DNA from: Oopsacas minuta
Taxonomy: Eukaryota > Porifera > Hexactinellida > Lyssacinosida > Leucopsacidae
Length of the DNA stretch: 64,000 nucleotides
Direction of reading: 5' to 3'
Assembly: GCA_024704765.1 (NCBI GenBank)
Contig: JAKMXF010000330.1
Coordinates: forward strand, 124,001-188,000
Within the stretch, counting starts at the first letter, position 1. Each line of letters opens with the position of its first letter. The notes under the pieces are model-generated. The model was not told the DNA's origin and ran no database searches. It saw only the letters and a program-made list of their open reading frames with translations. Of the stretch, positions 56,362 to 64,000 are shown piece after piece. Both the position numbers and the translations under genes were made by a program.

Positions 56362-57381
56362 CTAGAATCTAAGGTCGTAACTAAGTAAACTCTCAGCTAT
56401 CCGCTCAGACAGAGATAGAATTCGGAAGGGAGGATGTTTGGCAATATCGTCAGAGGTTGGGAGAGAGTCTGTTATCCAGAAATTATCAAATTTAATCTCA
56501 CATTTATCAGGAAGAAACCTCTTCCATGAATCATTAGGGAATATTGCATGCGTGACGTATAGACTTATAGTGACAGCTCCGTTCTTAAGAAGTCCCTTAG
56601 AACATTCAATAAGTGTACCTCCTGTCATAACAAGATCATCTACAATAACAACATGTCTACCTGTAGGATCACCTTCTGTTACTGTTACAATTCTATGATT
56701 CCCCTCTCTGACTTTTGTACAAGTGATGATTGGCCAGTCTATCAGCTGATGACCGAATCTCTTCAGAGCACCTTCATCAGGGAATGCAATAGATATCTTG
56801 CCTCTATCTGCCCTGCTAGAGAGCACCTGGTTGAGGAGAGGTATAGCAGTCTCCAACCGGGGAATAACATTATCACTGAAATAAAACCGCTCCTGTAACG
56901 CATGTATATCAAATATTACTATCTGAGGGGGACCACGAGTAGTGAGAGGAATAGCTGAGAGGAGGGAGGCTAGCACCTTAGCAGTAGCGATCTGTCCCTC
57001 TTTATCTATACGCTCCATTGTACCAGTTGTGAACAGGGGTAATATAACTACGAATGAATTAGCTAGATACTTAGGCATGGAGTATAGGATAGACAGCTGT
57101 TCAAACATAGCGTCTGGAGTATGGAAACTTGCTAAGAAGAGTACGTCACGACCCTTTACCTTATCTACATTATTTATGAATAGTTTAGGCCAGCCATCTG
57201 AGAACTTCTCCCACTTTATGTCATCCATGAGTCTTACTGACCGGTACCTAATTCCCGGCTTTTCAGGTGTCAGATACTTCTCCTTTAGTACCTCCATTAG
57301 CTTCATTGCTAACCCACGCATTGATACGTGGAAGTAGAGTAACACGTCATTCATCAGAGACTGGTAGTCCAGGGAAGCCAT
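56362..57381 (-). CDS. Class II (plant-type) ribose-phosphate pyrophosphokinase
   Basis: Intronless, 339 aa. The PRPP-binding motif is VVIVDDLVMTGGTL. The rest follows plant phosphate-independent PRPP synthetases (Arabidopsis PRS3/PRS4 type) rather than the animal PRPS1 type: KWEKFSDGWPKLFINN, FLASFHTPDAMFEQ, FDIHALQERFYFSDN, ISIAFPDEGALKRFGHQL, EGDPTGRHVVIVDDL, YVTHAIFPNDSWKRF, FWITDS. It lacks the KPRQIY-like flexible features and the allosteric ADP/phosphate loop segments of class I. It should make 5-phosphoribosyl-1-pyrophosphate from ribose-5-phosphate and a nucleoside triphosphate for nucleotide and NAD synthesis, probably without phosphate activation. Neighbours and base composition are animal-like, so contamination by an alga is unlikely on this evidence. 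Confidence 0.88.
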   Translation of the reverse strand: MASLDYQSLMNDVLLYFHVSMRGLAMKLMEVLKEKYLTPEKPGIRYRSVRLMDDIKWEKFSDGWPKLFINNVDKVKGRDVLFLASFHTPDAMFEQLSILYSMPKYLANSFVVILPLFTTGTMERIDKEGQIATAKVLASLLSAIPLTTRGPPQIVIFDIHALQERFYFSDNVIPRLETAIPLLNQVLSSRADRGKISIAFPDEGALKRFGHQLIDWPIITCTKVREGNHRIVTVTEGDPTGRHVVIVDDLVMTGGTLIECSKGLLKNGAVTISLYVTHAIFPNDSWKRFLPDKCEIKFDNFWITDSLPTSDDIAKHPPFRILSLSERIAESLLSYDLRF

Positions 57382-57994
57382 ACTGGTTTAGCTAATTTAT
57401 GATTATGATAAATAGTTAGCCTATGATTACGTAATGCGAATATAGAAAAATGGGTTAGGACACCCTTGTAATATTTCTTTTGGATAGTGTCTGTGACACG
57501 CATGGAGTAATACAGGCTACTCTGTAGAATTGGCAGCTGTAAATGTGTCACAAGAATCAGTTGAACTTTTGCACTAGAAACTTTTCATAATAGAAACTAA
57601 ATATTATTTTCATGAGAATAGAGGATGTCATAGGTCAGATGGGTTCAACAGACTAATTAGTTCCAGTTATAACTGATTCCTTTTAATATTTGTGTAGGAT
57701 AGCACTGTCAAGAGAATACCGTATTTCCCTGAATAAGCGCCAGGACCTAGAAAATAGCTCCAAAATTTTATAACCAACCTTTAGAAGAAAAAGTTTGTTA
57801 AATTACGTCACAGATGTAAGGGTTTGTTTGGGGGGGGGCTCCCCAAAATATCCAATTGTGATAAAATGTCTGGAGGGGCTCTCAAATTGAGGGGGGTGGC
57901 CCCCCTAAATTTGAAATTTGTATGATCTTATTGGGCCCCACCATGTCTGGGGGGACAATGAGTTTGAATTTCGACAGTCCTTGATCATGAACAG
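57382..57994. other. Intergenic with G-rich repeat remains
   Basis: From about 57731 a TACCGTATTTCCCTGAATAA-type transposon end is visible without a partner. 57825-57990 is a G/C-run sequence (GGGGGGGGGCTCCCC, GGCCCCCC) that continues after the Transib insertion at 60976-61180, so the Transib appears to have landed in an older repeat. Confidence 0.5.
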
Positions 57995-57999
57995 AGGGG

Positions 58000-60975
58000 C
58001 ACAGTGGGCATTTTTGAGGGGTGAAATGGAAATAGAAAACCATGCAAGATAGAGATATATAATGCATTATTAGCCAATAGGAAATTACCTCTGAGAAAAT
58101 GATTTCTGCATAAAAAAAAATCTAGGTCATCTCATTAAAAAGTTATGACGACATTGACACCTCTCATATTATCATAAATTATAGTTTTTGAGCTTAAAAT
58201 TCAGTTACTAGACGCGATAGAAAGCTTATTTTGGATCATAGACACACATTTAACATACCCACATTTTAATAGTATCTTATGCTTCCATCTATTTCAATCA
58301 TTATTTATTAGCAAGTTTATTGTGAGAAAAGAATTTCTTGGTCTGGAGGTTCAGAAGTGTGTTTTCTTGCTTGCTTTAGTAAATTTTCTATACACATTGA
58401 GGACAGGATCACTATTACACATCAGTCGTATAAAGATATCTCGAGTATTCAGAGAAAACGACATTTTTCGGGCAAGGTGTTCGCGATACCTTCAAACGAG
58501 TTTGTTTGAAACTTCAACTGCTTCTTCAGAGAAGACTTTAAGTCCATGGCTATTGTTACAAGTTCTAATGAGTTCTGAAGAATGGGCTAGCAATTTATGC
58601 AAGGTTGGACTGATGTTTGCCCAAGGGAACCTGATTACAATGTATTCGTATGTGTCCTTGCAAAGAATATCCAGTCTTTCAGTGTTTATCTCTCGGTCGC
58701 TGTTGTGAATACGCAAACATACTGAAAGGTTAGTGTGGATGACCTTTATATTTTCATGGTATTCTGTTGGTATCAAGGAACAAACCCAGTAAAGAAATTG
58801 GTTTTTGTCCAAGAAACAATTTCGAGCAACTTTGCCAGTTGATGTAGTGCCACCATCACTGCTGGGTTGATCAATCTTCATACCAGTCTTTTCCATCAAT
58901 AAGCCTGAAACAAACTTCATTGAGTTTTTTATACCTAAGGATGATGGTGACCACTTCCTTGCACCTGATTGCAGATGATAAACGAGGGTCATAAACTATC
59001 TGAAGATGCACAAATATGAATGTAATGGAGAAGAGCAAATTATATCGATGTCGGAAATAGGTTGGTGAGTCAATCCAAGACGGTCATTGGAACTTAGAGA
59101 TAGAAATTCTACTTCATTCACACTTTGAAACAGTTCTTTAGCCGATGTTATTGAACGATTAATAGGAAAACCATCTCGTATAAGTTCGACATCATGCAGT
59201 TGTTTGAAAGTCGCAGTACAGAGTTGGCAGTGAGCACCACCGGCTCCAGATAGAATTCCTGCCATTTTTCCATCGAACATGGTCCTGGGCAGTTTTATCC
59301 TCACAAGTCCTTGCGAGAGTGGTATCCCATTTTCTTCCATGTCTGCTACGTAAGGATTGATATAAGTATCCATTAGATGACGTACATTTTCGCTATTTTC
59401 TTTGGCAGCTAGTAAAGTGACTGGGCGAATCTGAAATTGTGAGTTGGGCCTTTCGTTTTCCCAATTAAGTTTGTTTGCCCTGTCGTGAATAGCGAGAGGT
59501 TTGAAAGCAAAGAGAATGAAATTTTTGGAACCAATATCTGGTGACTCTTGAATCTGATTATAAACTTGATGGGATCCAGATCCATCCAAGCCATCTGCTG
59601 CAGAAAATGTCAACGGGAATTCAAATTCAGAATCTGTGGGAAGTGATTCGAGTAGGCGGGAAATTGTCTGTTTGATGATAGAGATGTAAGATATCCCTAC
59701 TCCCATAGGTGCATCAGACACATTGCGGATAAAAATGAATTCCTTCTCCAGAGTAATATCTGCTCGATACTGGGAAATTAGCTCATACTTAGGGAATAGT
59801 ACATTGTCTGACTTACAAAGTCTCCTCAATTCAATGTACTTTCGCTTACCTATTTCCAGTTGCCCTAGGAGGAACGTAGACTTAGCGATTGAGATGTGTG
59901 TCTTTATATTGCCTTGAAATGTGCCTTTGCTGACTATTTCCAGACAGAAGGAACTGGTGGAGTAATCTCCTGAAGAAGATGAGACAAATTGCAGAGCCAT
60001 GGCTGCCATCGTTTTGCTATCCACGTTCTCACTAGCTGCTAAGCTTTTAATCAGGGCTAAAAGAGGTTCCAGACGTACCCTTTGTCCTTTAATCGTTAAT
60101 TCTAGGAGTGGTTTCCTGATAGCCTTTGCATGAACATGATTAGGAGTACAAATATCACCTTCAGACGATAACCGCCTCTTCTCTGCCAATGTTGAATTGT
60201 CAAAGAATATCATATCATCCCATGTATTTAGGTCGTTTCTTTTACGAAATATCTCTCTATCACCCTTCAACTCAACGAATTTGTATCGGATACAACTATA
60301 ATATTTATCATCAAGTTGCTGACTATCCATAAATACGATTGTTGCATCTCTGACAGATTTACGTGAGGATAGAAAGTCAAAAGCTTCCTTGTTATTCATA
60401 ATGCTAATATTTCATAGGGAAATTTTACATTAAAGTTACACCCATTCAAATGAATGCTTGATACTTTGGGCGCCCTCCGGCGGGTCTAAACTATTATATT
60501 TTTTGAATTTATTATTACAACCTACATTTTAAGACCAGTGAGAGTTCACGCAACGAAACGCCACAACAAGTTTCAGCATAAAATATCCTGTGGACGCCGA
60601 AAAAAAATGTCCTAAATAGTCATCGCGTTTTATCTAGTTTTAGAATAGAAAGTTAGAAACCAAACGACATTTCAAGATGTAAATTAGATACTTGAAATAT
60701 AAATGTTTCATTATTGTAAAGGAATTCTTTCTTCTTAGTTACAAGTGCTAAAAATATAACTATGAAACTTGATCGATTTTGATATACCACACAACAGAAA
60801 TTCCAATTACAAGAAGCCGCAAATATTCATCACCATAACAACCAATTTACTTGTTGAATCAGAATGTAATTACTAATTTCTAGGTTTGAAACGATTGTGA
60901 ATTCAATGATAAAAAGGAAATACAATTCTGAGGGGATAAAAATTTCATGCTATTTCCAGCAAAAAGCCCACTGTG
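58000..60975 (-). mobile_element. Full-length Transib DNA transposon, 2976 bp
   Basis: The left end reads CACAGTGGGC and the right end, inverted, reads the same ten bases. Both then have a T-run and, further in, the block GGAAATAG. That block starts 21 bp after the CACAGTG heptamer on the left and 11 bp after it on the right. CACAGTG is the consensus heptamer of V(D)J recombination signals, and Transib elements are the established relatives of RAG1. The interior carries one transposase frame on the minus strand. The target duplication is intact, so the insertion is structurally complete. Confidence 0.93.
58351..60399 (-). pseudogene. Transib/RAG1-like transposase with two in-frame stops
   Basis: From the ATG at 60399 one frame runs 682 codons to a TGA at 58351, broken only by TAG at codon 468 (58996-58998) and TGA at codon 636 (58492-58494). 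RAG1 core features in order: DGLDGSGSHQ (first catalytic aspartate, about D269); a zinc-binding CQLC in GGAHCQLCTATF; SDIDIICSSPLHSYL, around the second aspartate, whose exact residue is uncertain; GKVARNCF...SLIPTEYHENI, like the RAG1 GNFARKLM...ELIPSEERHEA segment; LHKLLAHSSELI with the paired histidines; and FSEEAVEVSNK with the catalytic glutamate, followed after the TGA by RYREHLARK and FIRLMCNSDPVL, typical of Transib. RAG1's N-terminal RING part is absent and no RAG2-like frame accompanies it. Both stops are single-base changes away from sense codons, so inactivation is recent, unless readthrough occurs. Confidence 0.9.
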
Positions 60976-61375
60976 AGGGGTATCTAGCATTCCTCTTGGG
61001 GGTTACTGTGGGGATGCAGCCATGCAGGATGTGCCAGTACCGGTAGGGTGGCTGGCAAGCCCAATAATACAACTTGCTACCATCCCTATTGATCCTCAGT
61101 AATCCAGGGTTCGCTACTGGGGCTGCAGACAATTGCCCTGGGGTTGCCAGAGACCCCTAGCTACCCCTAATCCCCTATGTCACTGATATACGTAACGAGA
61201 TTCTAATATCAGGAATATACTAAATTAACTTCATATCAATAACATATTAATATCATAAATAAATTTGTGTAGAATCTTTTGAAGTGACAAGTATAACAAT
61301 AATAAAGTGATGAATGAATTCTCCAAATATACAATACTAATCTGCATGAAATATACTCTATAATCTGTACTATCA
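60976..61375. other. Intergenic, remainder of the repeat hit by Transib
   Basis: 60976-61190 is GC-richer, ends with CACTGATATACG like a hAT-type terminus and seems to continue the repeat left of the Transib element. Nothing coding. Confidence 0.5.
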
Positions 61376-61996
61376 TTATGAACTAACACCCTTCAGACCC
61401 CTAAGAGAGAAGCTCTTAGGCAAACTAGGCATTAGTTTCTGAGGCAGACTAGATATCTCAGTGTTCTTGATATTCTTAGCAGCAGTAGCAGCTCGGTTAG
61501 GGGCAGAGGAGAGAGTATCCTTCACGAGAGAGGTGGTAGTACTCTCAGATTTCCTTACTTTAGTCTGCTCATCTAGCTCAGCCATTACATCTGCTTGATT
61601 TGTTTCTAACACTAGTCCACCCATTATAAGCTCATTAAGTACGAAATGTACTTTATCCATATGGAAGATAAAGTCTAGCTCACACACACTCTCAAAACAC
61701 TTATCCAATGTCTCTACCAGTACCTGTATCATATCCAGGATACCTAGCTCACTCTCTGACGAGTCTGCACAAACTACAAAGTATAGAGTAGCGTATTGTC
61801 TGTATATGAGCTTTATCTCTTCATCTGATATAATAGGACCTCCCTCTAGGAAGTTACAGAGAGACTCATCTCTCCTAGATACCAAATGGAATACCTCTCT
61901 GATTATGTGTTGCTGTCGATCTACTGGGTAGTGTCCGTAGAATTTTATGAGCCGGGCTTTACCGAAGTTATTGAATACGATAATAGCTTTAATCAT
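61376..61996 (-). CDS. AP3S: AP-3 adaptor complex sigma subunit
   Basis: Intronless, 206 aa. The first 150 residues are a longin-like sigma adaptin: MIKAIIVFNNFGKARLIKFY, DRQQHIIREVFHLVSRRD, LIYRQYATLYFVVCADSSES, ELGILDMIQVLVETLDKCF and VHFVLNELIMGGLVLETN. These are the hallmark blocks of AP3S1/AP3S2 rather than AP-1/AP-2 sigma. The complex sorts cargo from endosomes to lysosome-related organelles. The C-terminal tail of about 50 residues is longer and more basic than in the other sigmas, as is usual for AP-3. No oddities. Confidence 0.93.
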   Translation of the reverse strand: MIKAIIVFNNFGKARLIKFYGHYPVDRQQHIIREVFHLVSRRDESLCNFLEGGPIISDEEIKLIYRQYATLYFVVCADSSESELGILDMIQVLVETLDKCFESVCELDFIFHMDKVHFVLNELIMGGLVLETNQADVMAELDEQTKVRKSESTTTSLVKDTLSSAPNRAATAAKNIKNTEISSLPQKLMPSLPKSFSLRGLKGVSS

Positions 61997-62064
61997 CTAA
62001 TAGGAGTATAGCTAGTCAGTAAAGTATAATAGATTATTTTAATTAAATAATAAGATAGAATTAA

Positions 62065-62898
62065 TCAGAAGTATGTCTGTACACTGCTGTCTATTAATCC
62101 TAGTTCACGTCCTAACAGACCATCATAGGTCTGAGTACCAAAGTCGAACAAATTGTCTGAATGTGTATGGGGGAAGAGGGACCACTCAGGGGACCAGCAC
62201 TCGTGAGAGAGGAGTGTCTGTACCTCAGCATGCTCAGTAGAGGGTGAGTGAGTTAGCATGAGGTTAGTCTGTACTGACTCAGTCTGTGATACAGTAACTA
62301 ATGTCTGGGTTTGTGTATCAGCCTGTAAGAGAGGGGAAGGCGGTATATAAGGAGGGTAGATAGTTGTGTAAGGAACTGAGTATGGAGGATAATGATCCTC
62401 AACAGTCTGTGTAGAAGCTTCATTATAATACTTCTTCATTTTAATGGTACGTATCTTCTTGATACCATCCTTATTAGTATTTAATAAACTGATTAACGGA
62501 TTGGAAATAACAATTTTCCTTTCTTCTCCAATTTTAAGAACAGATTCCTTTTTCCGGTCTCTCTTCTTCTTATAATAAACTTCAGGTTGTATCCATCTGG
62601 ATTCCATCAGCTGTTCCTTAGCTGACTTAGTGATGTGTCTACTACGTCTGCAGTGTAGCTCAAGAGCTTGAGAAGAAGGAAAAGTTTTGTTACACTGACA
62701 ACATTTGAACTTAAATCCACACTCTATCTTATGAGCTACACAGCGGTAACGTAATCCGAAGGATCGAGTACACTTATCACAGCTGTAAGGTTTGTTAGAG
62801 TGTAGACTATGTATGTGTTGTTGTAGGTTGTTCTTACTGCTGAAGGGGTGTCTGTGTCTGGAACAGGTCTCTACAGGACACACAAGTGTATCTCTCAT
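62065..62898 (-). CDS. C2H2 zinc-finger protein with TQT motifs, ATMIN/ASCIZ-like
   Basis: 277 aa from the ATG at 62898; the residue before it in the frame is encoded by GTG. Zinc-finger pairs at the N-terminus: CPVETCSRHRHPFSSKNN-type finger, CDKCTRSFGLRYRCVAHKI-type finger, and CCQCNKTFPSSQALELHC followed by RRSRH. A basic linker follows. The C-terminal half holds repeated TQT or QT motifs: STQTVE, DTQTQT, VSQTESVQT, EVQT, FGTQTYD, SSVQTYF. In ATMIN/ASCIZ such motifs bind the dynein light chain DYNLL1, whose gene it activates. The protein is shorter than vertebrate ATMIN. Fingers plus TQT clusters make this the best match, but orthology rests on that pattern only. Confidence 0.75.
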   Translation of the reverse strand: MRDTLVCPVETCSRHRHPFSSKNNLQQHIHSLHSNKPYSCDKCTRSFGLRYRCVAHKIECGFKFKCCQCNKTFPSSQALELHCRRSRHITKSAKEQLMESRWIQPEVYYKKKRDRKKESVLKIGEERKIVISNPLISLLNTNKDGIKKIRTIKMKKYYNEASTQTVEDHYPPYSVPYTTIYPPYIPPSPLLQADTQTQTLVTVSQTESVQTNLMLTHSPSTEHAEVQTLLSHECWSPEWSLFPHTHSDNLFDFGTQTYDGLLGRELGLIDSSVQTYF

Positions 62899-62958
62899 CA
62901 CAGAGCAAATCTATATTATTAAATCTCTATTGCAATTTATGTGTTGTTTTTATGAATA

Positions 62959-63142
62959 CAGTGGAGTCTCCCAAACGGACACTCCGAAAGCGGACAACAT
63001 CTCAACAGCGGACAAGCTCGTGGAACCAAATAAGTTAATAATACATGCAAAAAATACTTAATCAATCTCTGAGAAGCGGAGATCTCACCTACAAAGGACA
63101 AAATCTAATCCCAAACGTGTCTGTTATTGGGAGACTCCACCG
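62959..63142. mobile_element. Pogo/Tigger-like MITE, 184 bp, TA target site
   Basis: Ends CAGTGGAGTCTCCCAA and, inverted, CGGTGGAGTCTCCCAA (15 of 16), each next to TA (62957-62958, 63143-63144). Internal CGGACA motifs recur. No coding capacity. Confidence 0.75.
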
Positions 63143-63221
63143 TATACTAAACATGAATTACTTGAATGAAGCACCCATAGAACCGCCAATTGGGAGAATT
63201 AAGTATACTTCGAGGCTCAAA

Positions 63222-63270
63222 GCGCCGAGTTCATCGCGAAGAAGCGAAGAGCCAAATTCCGAAGGCTCTT
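63222..63270 (+). repeat. Dispersed short repeat with hairpin, copy 2
   Basis: GCGCCGAGTTCATCGCGAAG at 63222-63241, identical to 12610-12629, followed by GAGCC...GGCTC. Confidence 0.6.
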
Positions 63271-63354
63271 ACATAGAACAAAGGTAAGAAACTACATATA
63301 ACAGATGTATTAGTATATTATATCCCATTCAAACTAATACTCATAATGCATTTC

Positions 63355-64000
63355 TCAACTAGATTTGCTAACAATAAGAGCAGCTGATGGCACTAGACCT
63401 AACTCTTTAAGTGTCTTCTTATAATCTTCCAATGCATATACTTTTCTAGGAAATGTTGTGCCTAGTTCAAATTCTAGCAAGCCTGTCTCTGCTACGAGAA
63501 AGAGTCTTACATCATGTAAGAGCTGATCAGGCTTGAAGCTAGTAGGCATAGACTTACCATCAAGTAGTCTGAGATTAAGTTTACACTCTGTGTACTCCTT
63601 CTTTTCTCTGGGAGCTTCTGCCTCTACAGGCTTTTCAACAGCTGTTATCTTCCTTGCAGTAGATGCTGCTTTTTGATCAGCTCTATCTTTTGCTATTTCT
63701 TCTTTAATCCTCTTCTTAGCTTCCGCCTGTTCCTTCTTCTCTCTTCGTCTCTCTGTTGCTATCAACATAGCTTCTTGTTTCTCTCTCTCGTGTTTTGCCA
63801 TTGCAACCTGCTTACCCATTTCTCTGCGTCTTAACTCGTCATCTCTGTGTCTAGCTTTCTCTTCCTCTTCTCGTTGAATACGCTTAGCTTTTCTTATTTC
63901 TTCAAGTTTAGCCAGCTGTTGCTCCCGTTCTTCCTGAGTAAGAGGTTTAACTGATTCAGCACTCTCCGAGAAGCTAGAGTGTCCTGTCCGTGCAGCATGT
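63355..64000 (-). CDS. UBXN1: UBX domain protein UBXN1 (SAKS1), 3' part
   Basis: Open frame from the right window edge to the stop at 63355; 214 complete codons are visible and the 5' end (UBA domain) lies outside. It shows SVKPLTQEER as in SAKS1's segment before the helix, a long charged coiled coil (REEEEKARHRDDELRRRE... to AKKRIKEEIAKDRADQKA), then the UBX domain: ECKLNLRLLDGKSMPTSF, LFLVAETG, TTFPRKVYALEDYKKTL, and the C-terminal ELGLVPSAALIV. The KRIKEEIAKDRA and LGLVPSAxLIV blocks match human UBXN1 well. The FPR motif that contacts p97/VCP is present. UBXN1 links ubiquitinated substrates to p97 and slows their degradation. Confidence 0.88.
   Translation of the reverse strand, partial: HAARTGHSSFSESAESVKPLTQEEREQQLAKLEEIRKAKRIQREEEEKARHRDDELRRREMGKQVAMAKHEREKQEAMLIATERRREKKEQAEAKKRIKEEIAKDRADQKAASTARKITAVEKPVEAEAPREKKEYTECKLNLRLLDGKSMPTSFKPDQLLHDVRLFLVAETGLLEFELGTTFPRKVYALEDYKKTLKELGLVPSAALIVSKSS

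Larger units (their letters stand above)
57995..60980. repeat. 5-bp target site duplications flanking the Transib element
   Basis: AGGGG at 57995-57999 directly precedes CACAGTG, and AGGGG at 60976-60980 directly follows CACTGTG. A 5-bp GC-rich duplication is what Transib and RAG recombinase make. Confidence 0.9.
62899..63354. other. Intergenic with MITE and short dispersed repeat
   Basis: Contains the TA-flanked MITE at 62959-63142 and the second copy of the 20-mer repeat at 63222. The two overlapping plus-strand frames here fall in the MITE and are not genes. Confidence 0.6.

Noticed and set aside
57720-57760. TACCGTATTTCCCTGAATAA transposon-like terminus
   Set aside because: Only one end present in the window.
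58351-60399. Domesticated RAG1 gene or ProtoRAG with RAG2
   Set aside because: The frame is broken by two stops, sits between intact transposon ends with a target duplication, and no RAG2-like frame is present.
1-64000. tRNA, rRNA or CRISPR arrays
   Set aside because: No cloverleaf with a B-box like GGTTCGANNCC, no rRNA-like tracts, and no regularly spaced identical repeats were found.

Overview
The window is eukaryotic nuclear DNA from an early-branching animal, most likely a sponge (Porifera); the species cannot be named from sequence alone. It is AT-rich, with small introns (a 61-bp one in the delta-tubulin gene) and many long intronless genes. It encodes animal-type proteins: Eph-class receptor tyrosine kinases with SAM domains, a large cadherin, MERIT40, MKLP1 and ATMIN-like factors. 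Several starts were moved to a true ATG where the longest open frame began with TTG or GTG. Splice sites were placed by eye from GT/AG signals, reading phase and remembered family sequences; joined lengths come out as whole codons for MERIT40, delta-tubulin, PLK1 and the cadherin.

Layout. 1-4067: two Eph-type receptor genes on the minus strand (the first cut by the window edge). 5386-10878: MERIT40 (BABAM1), a DDI1/2-type retroviral-like protease, and a CFAP97-domain ciliary gene. 11379-18528: delta-tubulin, whose 4.8-kb second intron holds a complete antisense gene for a beta-helix/multi-pass membrane protein. 18529-22330: a transposon graveyard (hAT-like MITE, dead piggyBac, pogo-like MITE). 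22331-24130: an Eph ectodomain gene without kinase, almost identical to the receptor at 1125-4067. 24699-37062: RNFT-type RING protein, an inverted duplication next to a MATE transporter, a 690-bp fold-back element, an F-BAR/C1/RhoGAP protein and TFB1M. 37063-45925: a hAT-like MITE and a six-exon cadherin. 46414-48789: BET bromodomain protein. 49860-55764: PLK1, whose 4-kb intron contains the whole KIF23 (MKLP1) gene on the same strand. 56362-57381: a plant-type (class II) PRPP synthetase. 58000-60975: a full-length Transib (RAG1-related) DNA transposon. 61376-64000: AP-3 sigma, an ATMIN-like zinc-finger protein and the 3' part of UBXN1.

Functional themes. Delta-tubulin and the CFAP97 protein fit ciliary or centriolar biology. 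PLK1 and its nested KIF23 act together in cytokinesis in other animals. The Eph genes look like a local family that has produced a kinase-less membrane-anchored copy. The most striking items are the Transib element, whose ends start with CACAGTG, are flanked by a 5-bp AGGGG duplication and carry a shared inner block at two different spacings; the KIF23-in-PLK1 nesting; the decoy-like Eph; and the beta-helix receptor-like gene.
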